Source: Actinoplanes sp. DH11
GTDB taxonomy: Bacteria; Actinomycetota; Actinomycetes; Mycobacteriales; Micromonosporaceae
Reading direction: 5' to 3'
Assembly: GCF_020873875.1 (NCBI RefSeq)
Contig: NZ_JAHWGU010000010.1
Coordinates: 62,001 to 126,000 of the forward strand
DNA length: 64,000 nucleotides
Below the pieces are notes generated by a model. That model was not told the DNA's origin, made no database searches, and was given only the letters and a program-made list of their open reading frames with translations. How positions within the stretch are numbered: the first letter of the stretch is position 1; each line of letters begins with the position of its first letter. Position numbers and translations under genes: made by a program. This document shows positions 26,912-39,817 of the stretch, one piece after another.

Positions 26912-28201
26912 TCAGAACTCGAAGGTGGGCTCCGGCACGTCCGTACGCTCCACGTCCACACCCAGGTTCGCCAGGTCCGCCACGAAGTCCGGGTAGCCGC
27001 GGTCGATGTGGTGCACCTCGCCCACCTCGGTCACGCCGTCGGCGCAGAGACCCGCGATGACCAGGCCCGCGCCGGCTCGGATGTCGGTGGCGCGCACCGG
27101 GGCGCCGGAGAGCCGGTCCCGGCCGTTCACCACGGCGTGGTGCCCGTCGGTACGGATGTCGGCACCCAGCCGCACCATCTCGTTCACGAACATGAACCGG
27201 CCGTCGAAGATGTTCTCGGTGATCAGCGACGAGCCCTCGGCGACCGCGGCCAGGCCCAGCGCCATCGGCAGCAGGTCGGTCGCGAAACCCGGGTAGGGCA
27301 GCGTCACGATGTCGACGCTGCGGGGCCGGTCGTCCATGCGCACCCGGAACAGGTTGTCGCCCGGCTCCACCACGGCACCCGCCGTGACCAGCTTGTCCAG
27401 GGCGATGTCGAGGAACTCCGGCCGGACACCGCGCACCGTGACGTCGCCACGGGTCATCGCGGCGGCGTACGCCCACGTGCCGCCGACGATCCGGTCACCG
27501 ACGGTGGTGTGCCGCACCGGCTTCAGCGGCCCCTCCACCCCTTCGACGATCAGGGTCGACGTGCCGGCGCCCTCGATGCGCGCGCCCATCGCGGTGAGCA
27601 TCTCGCAGATGTCGACGATCTCCGGCTCCCGCGCCGCGTTGTCGATCTCCGTGACGCCGCGGGCCAGGACCGCCGCCATCAGCAGGTTCTCGGTGGCGCC
27701 GACGCTCGGGAAGTCCAGCCAGATCTTGGAGCCGCGCAGCCCCCGCGGCGCCGACGCGATCACGAAGCCGTGCTCGTTGGAGATCTCCGCGCCCATCCGG
27801 GCCAGCCCGGAGACGTGCATGTCCAGACCCCGGGAGCCGATCATGTCGCCGCCGGGCAGCGCCACCCGCACGAAGCCGCGCCGGGCCAGCAGCGGCCCCA
27901 GCACGCAGATCGACGCGCGCAGCCGCCGGACCAGGTCGTAGTCGGCCTCCGCACCCGGCTCGGCCGGCACGTCGATCACCGCTTCGTCGCCGTTCAGCTC
28001 CACATCACAGCCGAGTCGCCGCAGCACCTCGGCCATGATCGCGATGTCGGTGATGCGCGGGACGTTGCTCACCACGCTGCGACCCTCGGCGAGCAGTGCG
28101 ACCGCCATCAGCTTCAACGCCGAGTTCTTCGCCCCGCCGACCGCGACCTCACCGGCAAGCCGGGCGCCGCCCTTCACCCTGATCACATCCACGCGGGCCA
28201 T
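26912..28201 (-). CDS. murA: UDP-N-acetylglucosamine 1-carboxyvinyltransferase (MurA)
   Basis: 429 residues, complete EPSP-synthase-like fold. KNSALKLMA near the N terminus and [27 protein letters not shown] and HIDRGYPDF later are MurA hallmarks. It transfers enolpyruvate from PEP to UDP-GlcNAc, the first committed step of peptidoglycan synthesis, in the cytosol. The active-site loop reads [11 protein letters not shown], so the usual Cys is Asp119; this replacement, known from mycobacteria, makes the enzyme insensitive to fosfomycin. The frame is open to 28636, but homology starts at MARVDVIRV (ATG 28201). It is divergent from the adenosyltransferase gene. Confidence 0.95.
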   Translation of the reverse strand: MARVDVIRVKGGARLAGEVAVGGAKNSALKLMAVALLAEGRSVVSNVPRITDIAIMAEVLRRLGCDVELNGDEAVIDVPAEPGAEADYDLVRRLRASICVLGPLLARRGFVRVALPGGDMIGSRGLDMHVSGLARMGAEISNEHGFVIASAPRGLRGSKIWLDFPSVGATENLLMAAVLARGVTEIDNAAREPEIVDICEMLTAMGARIEGAGTSTLIVEGVEGPLKPVRHTTVGDRIVGGTWAYAAAMTRGDVTVRGVRPEFLDIALDKLVTAGAVVEPGDNLFRVRMDDRPRSVDIVTLPYPGFATDLLPMALGLAAVAEGSSLITENIFDGRFMFVNEMVRLGADIRTDGHHAVVNGRDRLSGAPVRATDIRAGAGLVIAGLCADGVTEVGEVHHIDRGYPDFVADLANLGVDVERTDVPEPTFEF

Positions 28202-28243
28202 CGTAGGGTTCGCGCGCCCGCTCCGCCTCGTAGGGTGGGGCGC

Positions 28244-28822
28244 ATGGCAGTCCATCTCACCCGTATCTACACGCGCACCGGTGACGCCGGCGAGACCCGT
28301 CTCGTCAACAACGAGGTCGCGCCGAAGACGGATCCACGCATCGCCGCCTATGCCGACACCGACGAGTGCAACGCCGCGATCGGGGTCGCGATCGCGCTCG
28401 GCGCGCTCCCCGACGACGTACGCACGGTGCTCTCCACCATCCAGAACGACCTCTTCGACCTGGGGGCCGACCTGGGCAACCCGCTCTCCGACGAGCCCCC
28501 GGCCTATCCCCCGCTGCGGATCACCGAGGAGTACGTGACACGCCTCGAGTCCTGGTGCGACGACTTCAACGACCGGCTCACCCCGCTGGACAGCTTCGTG
28601 CTGCCCGGTGGCACGCCGGGCGCGGCGCTGCTGCACGTGGCACGGACCGTCGCCCGCCGGGCCGAACGCTCCGCCTGGGCCCTCGTCGCGGCCGACCCGG
28701 ACCGGACCGCCCTGCTGCCCGCCAAATACCTGAACCGCCTCTCCGACCTGCTCTTCATCCTCTCCCGGGTGGCGAACCCGGACGGCGACGTCACCTGGGT
28801 GCCGGGCGGCCGGCGCCAGTGA
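28244..28822 (+). CDS. pduO: Cob(I)alamin adenosyltransferase, PduO type
   Basis: 192 residues. The N-terminal [15 protein letters not shown] loop binds [14 protein letters not shown] and the C-terminal [13 protein letters not shown] ... [10 protein letters not shown] are the PduO signature. It adds the adenosyl group from ATP to cob(I)alamin, making coenzyme B12, the cofactor of the mutase encoded at 3-5 kb. A TAGGGT box seven bases before the ATG suggests a leaderless mRNA. A longer frame upstream is the shadow of murA. The VOC gene starts inside its stop codon. Confidence 0.93.
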   Translation: MAVHLTRIYTRTGDAGETRLVNNEVAPKTDPRIAAYADTDECNAAIGVAIALGALPDDVRTVLSTIQNDLFDLGADLGNPLSDEPPAYPPLRITEEYVTRLESWCDDFNDRLTPLDSFVLPGGTPGAALLHVARTVARRAERSAWALVAADPDRTALLPAKYLNRLSDLLFILSRVANPDGDVTWVPGGRRQ

Positions 28823-29208
28823 CCGGCGGCCTCCACCACGTCGAGCTCTGGGTCCCGGACGTGGCCGGCGCCGCCGGCCCGTGGGGCTGGCTGCTCGGTG
28901 AACTCGGCTGGGTGGAGTTCCAGGAGTGGCCGGCGGGCCGCTCCTGGCGGCACGACGGCGTCTACCTGGTCCTGGAACAGTCCCCGGCCCTCTCCGGCCC
29001 GGTACACGACCGGACGGCGCCCGGGCTCAACCACCTGGCGTTCACCGTGCCGGACACGGCCGAGGTCGACAGGTTGTGGGCGGCCGCCCCCGGGCACGGC
29101 TGGACCCACCTGTTCGCCGACCGCTACCCGCACGCCGGCGGCCCGGACAACTACGCCGCCCACCTGAGCGACCCGTGGGGTTACGAGGCCGAGCTGACGA
29201 CCCCCTGA
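28819..29208 (+). CDS. VOC-family (glyoxalase-like) protein
   Basis: 129 residues, GTG start overlapping the adenosyltransferase stop by 4 bp. [20 protein letters not shown] and EAELTTP supply the His, His and Glu expected for a metal site in a betaalphabetabetabeta fold. Members include glyoxalases, dioxygenases and antibiotic-binding proteins; the substrate here is unknown. It converges on the PhzF-type gene with a 7-bp gap. Confidence 0.8.
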   Translation: MTGGLHHVELWVPDVAGAAGPWGWLLGELGWVEFQEWPAGRSWRHDGVYLVLEQSPALSGPVHDRTAPGLNHLAFTVPDTAEVDRLWAAAPGHGWTHLFADRYPHAGGPDNYAAHLSDPWGYEAELTTP

Positions 29209-29215
29209 GGCGGGC

Positions 29216-30163
29216 TCAGGCGCTCCGCGAGGCACCCGGGCTGCCGGCGGCAGCGTTCAGGGTGCCGTCGATGACGGTCACCGCCTGGCCGCTCAGATGG
29301 GTGCGGTCGCCGTGCAACGCCACCCGGACCGAGCCGCCGCGCCGGGAGGCCTGGTATCCGACCAGCTCGGTGCGGCCCAGCCGGGCGGCCCAGAACGGCG
29401 CCAGCGCGGTGTGCGCGCTACCGGTCACCGGGTCCTCGTCGACGCCGACCGCGGGGCCGAAGAAGCGGGACACGAAGTCGTACCCGCCCCCGGCACCGTC
29501 CGGCCCGGAGCCGGAATCACGCGCCGGCGCAGTGGCCGGCGAACCGGAATCACGCGCCGGCGCAGTGGCCGTGGCGACGGAGTCTCGCGTGGCGGCCGGG
29601 CCGGTGGCGGCTGATGCGGCCGCCGCGGTGACGATCACGCCGCGCCGGGAGAGGGGGACCAGGGCGCGCAGATCCGGCGTCAGGGAGCGAACCGCTGCCT
29701 CGTCGGCGAGCTCCACCAGCAGGTCGTCGGTGTCCGGGCCGGTGTGGTGCACGGACACCGGTTCCGCGCCGAGGGCGGCGGCCAGCGCCGGGTCGGCGGG
29801 CACCGGGCTGAGCGGGGCGGTCGGGAAGTCGAGGGTGAGCCGCCCGCCCGGGCCGGCGGTCGCGGTGAGCACGCCGCTGCGGGTGGCGAAGCGGACCGGC
29901 GCGGCCGGGGCCAGGACGTGTGCGGCGGCGAGGGTGGCGTGGCCGCAGAGGGCCACCTCGACGGCCGGGGTGAACCAGCGCAGCGCCCAGTCGGCGTCCC
30001 CGCCTGGCGGCAGCGGGTGCAGGAAGGCCGTCTCGGCGTGGTTGACCTCCGCGGCGACCTGCTGCATCCAGGCGTCCGGCGGGAACTCGTCGAGCAGCAG
30101 CACACCGGCGGGAGCACCGGAGAAGGGCCGGTCGGTGAAGGCGTCGACGATCCTGATCCGCAT
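29216..30163 (-). CDS. PhzF-family isomerase-like protein with low-complexity insertion
   Basis: 315 residues. NHAETAFL contains the catalytic Glu; ALCGHATLAAAH and DEDPVTGSAHTALAPFW are the PhzF hallmarks of the two diaminopimelate-epimerase-like halves. The family isomerises small metabolites; phenazine synthesis is only one case, and there is no phenazine cluster here. Between the halves (about residues 180-218) is an Ala/Thr/Ser/Gly insertion with an 11-residue unit repeated, encoded by 27-bp identical segments 33 bp apart. A TAACGT box seven bases before the ATG and no ribosome binding site suggest a leaderless mRNA. Confidence 0.83.
   Translation of the reverse strand: MRIRIVDAFTDRPFSGAPAGVLLLDEFPPDAWMQQVAAEVNHAETAFLHPLPPGGDADWALRWFTPAVEVALCGHATLAAAHVLAPAAPVRFATRSGVLTATAGPGGRLTLDFPTAPLSPVPADPALAAALGAEPVSVHHTGPDTDDLLVELADEAAVRSLTPDLRALVPLSRRGVIVTAAAASAATGPAATRDSVATATAPARDSGSPATAPARDSGSGPDGAGGGYDFVSRFFGPAVGVDEDPVTGSAHTALAPFWAARLGRTELVGYQASRRGGSVRVALHGDRTHLSGQAVTVIDGTLNAAAGSPGASRSA
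29511..29570. repeat. 27-bp exact direct repeat, 33-bp period, coding
   Basis: Two identical 27-bp copies at 29511-29537 and 29544-29570 inside the PhzF-family gene. They encode an ATAPARDSG-type peptide twice. The period is in frame. Confidence 0.85.
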
Positions 30164-30191
30164 GTGCCAGACGTTACGGCAGCAGGGTGGC

Positions 30192-30659
30192 TCAGGGCTC
30201 GATCGGCCGGGGGCCGAAGACGGGCCGGCTGCGCAGCGCGCCCGGGTCGAGCGGCGGGCCGGCCTCCAGCCACGACAGGAAACCGGTGACGGTGGTCTCG
30301 GCCATCGCGATCTCGATCTGGGTGCCGCCGCTCGCGCAGCGCAGCACCACCCAGTGGCCGGGCATGGTGAGCCGTTCCGGGCCGGTCGGCAGGCGTTGCT
30401 CCTCGACCGTCAGGAACCGCCGGTCGAGGACCCGCTTGGGACGGATCGCCAGGCTGAACATGCGGTGGAAGCGGAGTTCGTCGCCGACGAACTGGCCGAG
30501 GCCGGGCGACCAGCCGCGGCCGGGCACCAGGGTGCTGATCCGGACCTGGAGCCGAATGGTTCCGCCGCCGGCTTTCAGCAGCCGGCGGCGGAAAAAGATC
30601 GCGAAGAGAAGCGCGAGCAGCGCGACGACGCAGATTCCGACGATTTCCAGAACCCGCAT
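30192..30659 (-). CDS. DUF2550-family membrane-anchored protein
   Basis: 155 residues. One N-terminal hydrophobic helix (about 5-23), a basic stop-transfer RRRLLK, then a beta-rich domain with GDELRFHRMFSLAIRPKR. DUF2550 proteins lie directly after atpC in many actinobacteria; their function is unknown. The ATG is 8 bp after the atpC stop, so the two are one unit. Confidence 0.85.
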   Translation of the reverse strand: MRVLEIVGICVVALLALLFAIFFRRRLLKAGGGTIRLQVRISTLVPGRGWSPGLGQFVGDELRFHRMFSLAIRPKRVLDRRFLTVEEQRLPTGPERLTMPGHWVVLRCASGGTQIEIAMAETTVTGFLSWLEAGPPLDPGALRSRPVFGPRPIEP

Positions 30660-30667
30660 CGCCGGCG

Positions 30668-30949
30668 TCAGTGGGACTCGGGGGTGGACGGGGTGGCGCT
30701 CTCGGCGAGCACCGTCACGCCGTTCGCGTCGATCGAGAGGAAGCCACCGGCCACGTCGTAGGTGAGCTGCTCACCACCGGCGAGCTTCACCCGGACCTGG
30801 GACGGCTCCTTGAGCAGGCCGAGCAGCGGCGAGTGGCCGGGGAGCACACCGATCTCACCCTCGGTGGTACGCGCGACGAGCATTTCCGCCTCGCCGACCC
30901 ACACCTTCTCCTCGACGGCGACGACCTCGACGTGCAGCTGGTTGGCCAC
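30668..30949 (-). CDS. atpC: ATP synthase epsilon subunit, short form
   Basis: 93 residues, GTG start with AGAGGAG upstream. It covers the N-terminal beta-sandwich: LHVEVVAVEEKVWVGEAEM, IGVLPGHSPLLGLL and GGFLSIDANGVTVLAE. It then stops with a Ser/Thr/Pro tail (ATPSTPESH). Bacterial epsilon subunits are usually 120-140 residues, with a C-terminal helical hairpin that can block ATP hydrolysis; here that hairpin is absent and no remnant follows before the next gene. Epsilon couples the central stalk gamma to the c-ring. The gene is cut off from the main atp operon by an LCP gene and a terminator. A TAGACT box at 30985-30990 may be its own -10. Confidence 0.9.
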   Translation of the reverse strand: MANQLHVEVVAVEEKVWVGEAEMLVARTTEGEIGVLPGHSPLLGLLKEPSQVRVKLAGGEQLTYDVAGGFLSIDANGVTVLAESATPSTPESH

Positions 30950-30984
30950 CTGGTCTCCTCTGACTGCAGAACCTGAACGGGTGA

Positions 30985-30990
30985 AGTCTA
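30985..30990 (-). promoter_or_regulatory. Putative -10 box of atpC
   Basis: TAGACT on the minus strand, 35 bp before the atpC GTG, with no clear -35. It would give atpC and DUF2550 a promoter independent of the atpB-D operon. Confidence 0.35.
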
Positions 30991-31020
30991 AACGGCTGCC
31001 CGCGTCGTCGTGGTACGGGG

Positions 31021-32133
31021 TCAGCTGTTGACGTTGACGTACTCCGGGTGGTCGAGCAGGAAGGGACCGATCCGGTCCTCCCGCACGGCCGTGAAGAACT
31101 CCTCGACGGACGGGTCGAGCTGCTCGCCGAGGTACCGCGACCCGTCGAACAGGCCGCCGCCGGGCAGCTTGATCGACGTCATGTCGTCGGTGTTGACGCC
31201 GCGCAGCGCCATCGCCCAGTCGATCACGCTGTTGCCGCCGCCGTCGAAGGTCAGCGAGTCACCGGCCGCGTCGAGGATCTGGAGCAGTTTCGTCGGGTTG
31301 GTCACGACGTCCTTGCTCATCGCCTGCTTCGCCATGGCCTTGATGAACTGCTGCTGGTGCCGCTGCCGGTCGTAGTCGCCCTTGGGCAGGGTGTAGCGCT
31401 GCCGCACGTAGTCGAGCGCCTCCCACGCCTCCAGATGGTAGGTGCCCTTCTTGTAGGTCTTCTGCGGCCCGGTGTAGGGGTGGGCGCACTTGGTGCAACC
31501 CTGGATCCGCGGCCGGGGCTTGCCGTTGGGCTGCAGGTGCTCGGACTTCACGTTCTGGTCGATCGTCATGGTGACGCCGCCCATCGCCTCGACGATCTGC
31601 TTGAAGCCGCCGAAGTTGATGATCGCGCCGGCGTCGAACGTCTTGATGCCGGTGAGCTTCGTGACCGTCTTGGCGAGCAGCTGGAAGCCCTGCTTCACGT
31701 CGTGCTCGCCGTTGCCGACCGAACTGCCGAACGACATCGCCGCGTTGATCTTCGACTTGCCGCCGTCGAACCCGGTCGCCGAGAAGGCCGGGATCTCGAC
31801 GTAGAGGTCGCGCGGGATGGAGAAGAGGTAGACCTGGTCCATCGACTCGGGGATGTGGGCCACGATGATCGAGTCGGAGAGCGGCGCCGTCTTCGTGTCG
31901 CGCGGGTCGATGCCGGCGAGCAGGATGTTGATCGGGCCCTTGATCTCGGACTTCTGCGTCGCCGCCGCCGGGTCGCCGATCAGGGTGCCGCCCGCGTCGA
32001 CGGCACCGGTGTACTTGGAGATGAGCGCCTGACCGGTCACCAGGACACCACCGCTGACGACCATGAGCACGCAGCCGAACGCGGCGCACAGCCGTGCCCA
32101 CATCGGTGCACGGAGCTTGAAAGACTTGGCCAC
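31021..32133 (-). CDS. LytR-CpsA-Psr (LCP) family protein
   Basis: 370 residues. A basic head and one membrane helix (about 12-35) are followed by the extracellular LCP domain: NILLAGIDPRDTKTAPLSDSIIV, SIPRDLYVEIP and LDYVRQRYTLPKGDYDRQRHQQQF contain the Asp and Arg residues that bind the polyprenyl pyrophosphate. LCP enzymes attach teichoic acid, arabinogalactan or capsule polymers to peptidoglycan outside the membrane. GTG 32133 is chosen from GGGGA five bases upstream and because the frame before it is not protein-like. Its place between atpD and atpC is unusual. A TATGCT box lies at 32208-32213. Confidence 0.88.
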   Translation of the reverse strand: MAKSFKLRAPMWARLCAAFGCVLMVVSGGVLVTGQALISKYTGAVDAGGTLIGDPAAATQKSEIKGPINILLAGIDPRDTKTAPLSDSIIVAHIPESMDQVYLFSIPRDLYVEIPAFSATGFDGGKSKINAAMSFGSSVGNGEHDVKQGFQLLAKTVTKLTGIKTFDAGAIINFGGFKQIVEAMGGVTMTIDQNVKSEHLQPNGKPRPRIQGCTKCAHPYTGPQKTYKKGTYHLEAWEALDYVRQRYTLPKGDYDRQRHQQQFIKAMAKQAMSKDVVTNPTKLLQILDAAGDSLTFDGGGNSVIDWAMALRGVNTDDMTSIKLPGGGLFDGSRYLGEQLDPSVEEFFTAVREDRIGPFLLDHPEYVNVNS

Positions 32134-32207
32134 CCGATCCCCAAACCCTCGCCGGAGGCGTCCCGACAACCCCCGGATGGTGGCAGGGCCGTGCGAACGC
32201 GCGGCCA

Positions 32208-32213
32208 AGCATA
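32208..32213 (-). promoter_or_regulatory. Putative -10 box of the LCP gene
   Basis: TATGCT read on the minus strand, 74 bp before the GTG start and downstream of the atpD terminator; the -35 region is weak. It would drive the LCP gene separately from the atp operon. Confidence 0.35.
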
Positions 32214-32290
32214 CCCAAGCTCCGGGCGAACTCCGGCAGCTCCGATTTCCCGGCCCGCGGCCCAGGAAGGCCGGGATCCGGCGGGTACGC

Positions 32291-32324
32291 GAAAGCCGCG
32301 CCGGCGTGCTGCCGGCGCGGCTTC
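32291..32324 (-). terminator. Strong terminator after atpD
   Basis: A perfect 13-bp GC-rich stem (32293-32305 with 32311-32323) with a 5-base loop. On the minus strand it ends in CTTTC. It lies 22 bp past the atpD stop and should end the atp operon before the LCP gene and atpC. Confidence 0.8.
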
Positions 32325-32345
32325 GTGTCGAGCGAGGGGGCTGGC

Positions 32346-34717
<2,372 letters not shown>

Positions 34718-34719
34718 GC

Positions 34720-36288
<1,569 letters not shown>

Positions 36289-36338
36289 CCTCTGCCTTCT
36301 CTGTCTAGCTCGGGACGTCGCCGCCGCCGAGGGGCCTT

Positions 36339-36354
36339 CTCGATTGGAATCGAG
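36339..36354. other. Small inverted repeat between atpH and atpA
   Basis: CTCGATT-GG-AATCGAG, a 7-bp palindrome in the 75-bp gap between atpH and atpA, the largest gap within the F1 genes. It may be an mRNA-processing or stability element that adjusts subunit ratios. Confidence 0.35.
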
Positions 36355-36363
36355 GGGAAATGT

Positions 36364-37185
36364 CTATTTAGCGAACGCCTGCTTGGCGGCGTTCAGCCGG
36401 CGCAGGATCGTGCCGTCGTAAAGGTCGGAGCCGACGCGGACGCTGACCCCGCCGATCACCGCGGGATCCACGCCGATCTTCAGCGAGACCGCACGGCCGT
36501 AGAGCGCGGACAACTTCGCGGACAGAGCCTGCTCCTCAGCGTCGGTGAGCGGCTTGGCCACCGTCACATACGCCACCTCGCGGTCGCGCTTCGCCGCGGT
36601 CAGCTCGACCATGCGGGTCAGCGAGGCCTCGAAACCGCGGCCACCGAAGCCCTCGAGTGCGACCTCGATGAGCCGGCCGGAGGCCACGTGGACCTTGCCC
36701 TTCAGCAAGTCCTGAACAAGCTTAACCCGACGCTCGACAGCCGCACCGGGGTCACTCAGCGTGACCGCCAGCGTGGAGTCGCCCGCCACGATCTGACTGA
36801 ACCGGAACAGTTCGTCCTCGACGTCGGCCAGCTTGCTGTCACGCTCGGCCGAGGCCAGCAGGGTTTCCACCCCGAGGCGCTCGGTGGCGTCCAGCAGCTC
36901 GGCCGGCCGGGAGAAGCGGCCGGACACCAGAGTGCCCAGCACGTTCACCGTGGTCTCGGCGACCTTGCCGGCCAGCAGCGACCGGAGCAGCGCGGCCCGG
37001 TCGGCCGCCGGCCGGGACGGGTCGGTCAGCGCCCGGCGCAGCCGGGGCTGGGCCCGCAGCAGGCCGGCCACCGACAGGATCTCGTCGGCGACCGACGCCA
37101 GCTGCGCGGCCGTGGCGGACGCGGTCTCCGCGCCCAGCCGTTCCGACGCCTCGCCGTAGGCCTCGCGGCTTACGCTCGACGTCAT
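36364..37185 (-). CDS. atpH: ATP synthase delta subunit
   Basis: 273 residues, about 90 longer than E. coli delta, as usual for actinobacteria (the N-terminal half carries an extra helical bundle). The C-terminal part VAYVTVAKPLTDAEEQALSAKL ... GGVSVRVGSDLYDGTILRRLN is the conserved OSCP/delta end. It links F1 to the b stalk. Its ATG shares one base with the atpF stop. Confidence 0.95.
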   Translation of the reverse strand: MTSSVSREAYGEASERLGAETASATAAQLASVADEILSVAGLLRAQPRLRRALTDPSRPAADRAALLRSLLAGKVAETTVNVLGTLVSGRFSRPAELLDATERLGVETLLASAERDSKLADVEDELFRFSQIVAGDSTLAVTLSDPGAAVERRVKLVQDLLKGKVHVASGRLIEVALEGFGGRGFEASLTRMVELTAAKRDREVAYVTVAKPLTDAEEQALSAKLSALYGRAVSLKIGVDPAVIGGVSVRVGSDLYDGTILRRLNAAKQAFAK

Positions 37186-37736
37186 CAGCGCCGCCCGGTC
37201 GCGGTGGTGTCGAGGTCCGCGATGAAACGCTCGACGGTGCCACGGGTACGGGCCTCGTCGGCCAGAGCCTCACCAACGATCTTGCTGGCCAGGTCGACCG
37301 CGAGCGTGCCGACCTCGGCACGCAGATCCCGCACGATGGACTCACGCTGGGCGGCGAGCTGCTCGTTGCCGGCCGCGATGATGCGGTCCGACTCCTCGCG
37401 AGCCTTGCCCAGCACGTCCTGACGGATGCCCTCGGCGTCGGCCCGGGCCTCGTCGCGGATGCGCGCGGCCTCGGTACGAGCCTCGGCGAGCTGAGTGCGG
37501 TACTGCTCGAGGAGCTCGTTGGCCTCGGCCTGGGCGGCCTCGGCACGCTTGATGCCACCCTCGATGGCCTCGACCCGTGCCCGGAACGTCTTCTCCATCT
37601 GCGGGAAGACGAACTTGATCAGCACGAAGCAGAGCACCGCGAAGGCAACCGAGCCGACCACGATCTCCTGCCAGATCGGGATGATCGGGTTGTGCTCGGT
37701 GGCGCCTTCTTCAGCGGCCAGATAAAGGTTGATCAT
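37185..37736 (-). CDS. atpF: ATP synthase b subunit
   Basis: 183 residues. One membrane helix (about 23-43, IVVGSVAFAVLCFVLIKFVF) followed by a long charged helix forming the peripheral stalk dimer. ATG 37736 is chosen because GGAGG lies five bases upstream; a GTG at 37742 sits inside that binding site. Confidence 0.95.
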   Translation of the reverse strand: MINLYLAAEEGATEHNPIIPIWQEIVVGSVAFAVLCFVLIKFVFPQMEKTFRARVEAIEGGIKRAEAAQAEANELLEQYRTQLAEARTEAARIRDEARADAEGIRQDVLGKAREESDRIIAAGNEQLAAQRESIVRDLRAEVGTLAVDLASKIVGEALADEARTRGTVERFIADLDTTATGRR

Positions 37737-37761
37737 GGGCACCTCCCAACGAGGCAGAAAG

Positions 37762-38052
<291 letters not shown>

Positions 38053-38072
38053 TTACTCGTTCCGGTTAATGC

Positions 38073-38864
38073 TCAGTGCTCGTCGGCGAGCGAACCCTGG
38101 ACGTAGCTCGCGGTGAGCACCGTGAAGACGTAGGCCTGGAGGCAGATCACCAGGAACTCGAGCAGGGTAAGCGCGATGGTGAGCACCCAGGACAGGACCG
38201 AGACCGGCGCCAGCAGCACGTTCGCGTTGAGCATCGCGAAACCGCCCAGCGTGAACACGAGCAGCAGCATGTGGCCCGCGAACATGTTGGCGAACAGACG
38301 GACCGCCAGCGAGAAGGGGCGGACCAGGAAGTTCGAGAAGAACTCGATCGGGATCAGCAGCGGCAGGATGAACCACGGCGCCGGCGGGATCAGGGCGTGC
38401 TTGAAGTACTTCAGCGGACCGTGGTGCCGCATGCCGACCCAGATGAACATCACGTAGCTGATCACGGCCAGGACAGCCGGGAACGCGATGTGCGACATCG
38501 GCGACATCTGGATCAGCGGCACGATGCCGAAGAAGTTGTTCACCAGGACGAACAGGAACAGCGTCGTCAGGTACGGCGCGAAGCGCACACCCGCCGGGCC
38601 GATCATGTCGACCGCGATGTTGTTCCGCACGAAGCCGTAGGCGCTCTCCGCCATCCACTGCTTCTTGGTCGGAACGAGCTGGGGCTTCCGGTACGCCCAG
38701 AGGAAGAAGATGATGATCGCCGCGACCGCGACCCACACCAGCAGCGTGACCTTGGTGAACCAGTAGTTGTCGTGGGCGCCCCACGGCAGGATGCTGGGCA
38801 GGTAGAAGTCCTCGACGCTGGGCGGGAACGCCGCCGCGAGGACCGTCGACTGACCGATCACCAT
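38073..38864 (-). CDS. atpB: ATP synthase a subunit
   Basis: 263 residues, five or six membrane helices. The essential Arg is in RPFSLAVRLFANMFAGH, and the last helix is LLEFLVICLQAYVFTVL, with the conserved Gln and Tyr. It forms the proton half-channels facing the c ring. AGGAAAGGG precedes the ATG. Confidence 0.96.
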   Translation of the reverse strand: MVIGQSTVLAAAFPPSVEDFYLPSILPWGAHDNYWFTKVTLLVWVAVAAIIIFFLWAYRKPQLVPTKKQWMAESAYGFVRNNIAVDMIGPAGVRFAPYLTTLFLFVLVNNFFGIVPLIQMSPMSHIAFPAVLAVISYVMFIWVGMRHHGPLKYFKHALIPPAPWFILPLLIPIEFFSNFLVRPFSLAVRLFANMFAGHMLLLVFTLGGFAMLNANVLLAPVSVLSWVLTIALTLLEFLVICLQAYVFTVLTASYVQGSLADEH

Positions 38865-38876
38865 GGCCCTTTCCTG

Positions 38877-39113
38877 TCAGGCGCCGAGCCGGCGCACGAT
38901 GAGGTAAACACCACCGGCGACCCCGAGGACGGCGCCGAGGCCGGCGAAGATGCCCTTGGTTCCGACGAAGTGGTCGACCAACCAGCCGATCCCGCCCCAG
39001 ACGATGATGCCCGCGATGAGGTAGGAGACCGCTGTCATGCCCCCTCCCGTGTCGGGAGGCGGGGTCTGACCCTGGTCACCGCGAGGATTGTGGGGAGGTT
39101 CTTGGCCGGTCAT
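38877..39113 (-). CDS. AtpZ-like small membrane protein
   Basis: 78 residues: a hydrophilic Pro/Gln/Gly-rich head, then two membrane helices (SYLIAGIIVWGGIGWLV and GIFAGLGAVLGVAGGVYLIV). It lies between the atpI-like gene and atpB, where AtpZ/AtpI-type assembly factors are found. The start could instead be ATG 39038, which has a strong GGGAGGGGGC upstream and would leave only the helices (53 residues). Confidence 0.75.
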   Translation of the reverse strand: MTGQEPPHNPRGDQGQTPPPDTGGGMTAVSYLIAGIIVWGGIGWLVDHFVGTKGIFAGLGAVLGVAGGVYLIVRRLGA

Positions 39114-39322
39114 GACGGCCCGAACGATATCAGCAGGAAACACGAAGCTAAGCGGGACCCCCCGCACAACCGCAGTTGTCCAGGCGTCGAGGGTCTCGCA
39201 ACTGGAAGGACACGGTACTCCTGTCGCGCCAGATCGGAGCACGACGCGAGCGAGGAGGTCACCGGATCGTGGCTGCGTGACCGAGATGAGTAGTACGTCC
39301 AGCTACCTTACCGTGCCCTAGA
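39114..39322 (-). promoter_or_regulatory. Intergenic region carrying the likely main atp promoter
   Basis: 209 bp between the atpI-like stop and the AtpZ start, the largest gap upstream of atpB and more AT-rich than its surroundings. The main promoter of atpB-D probably lies here, but I see no convincing -35/-10 pair and leave it unspecified. Confidence 0.35.
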
Positions 39323-39817
39323 TCACTTTCGACGCGTTCTGGAGTACATCCACCAGGCCTGCACGCCGGTCCACACCACGATGCCCGAGACGATGCCGAG
39401 CCCGAGAGCGGTCTTGCCGGACCAGTCCGACGCGACGCCGAACGCCAGGATGACGCCGAGAAGCGCGTACTTCACCGTGTAGGTGAGCAGGCCGAGCGGC
39501 ATCAGCAGAGCCGGGCGGACCGTGTCGGCCCAGGCGATCACCAGGGTGGTCATCGTGTAGCTGACCGTCACGATCAGCACGCCGGCCGCCGCGCCGACCG
39601 CCGACTGCCGGCCGCCGGTGAGGAAACCGGCGGACGCCGCGAAGAGCAGCAGGGCCATGCTGACCGCGGAGAGGAACGGCAGGTGTTCCACCCGCCAGCG
39701 CGGGTCGGCCGGGAGCGGGGGCAGCTCCGGCAGCGGAGTCTCCGGCTCGTCGTCCGGCACGTAGGGCACCACGTCCACCGGGTCCCGCTCAGCTGCCGCC
39801 GGGCCTGACCGACTCAC
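39323..39817 (-). CDS. AtpI-like ATP synthase accessory membrane protein
   Basis: 164 residues. An acidic Pro-rich head (about 1-40) is followed by four hydrophobic helices, with VRPALLMPLGLLTYTVKYALLGV near the third. This layout and position match actinobacterial AtpI, which helps assemble the c ring. GTG or ATG at 39817 overlaps the glyA stop by 4 bp, so it may be co-transcribed with glyA. Confidence 0.8.
   Translation of the reverse strand: MSRSGPAAAERDPVDVVPYVPDDEPETPLPELPPLPADPRWRVEHLPFLSAVSMALLLFAASAGFLTGGRQSAVGAAAGVLIVTVSYTMTTLVIAWADTVRPALLMPLGLLTYTVKYALLGVILAFGVASDWSGKTALGLGIVSGIVVWTGVQAWWMYSRTRRK

Noticed and set aside
28244..28822. Reading the long plus frame from 26525 as one fused protein ending in the adenosyltransferase
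   Set aside because: The part before 28244 is antisense to murA; the adenosyltransferase has its own promoter box and family-typical start.
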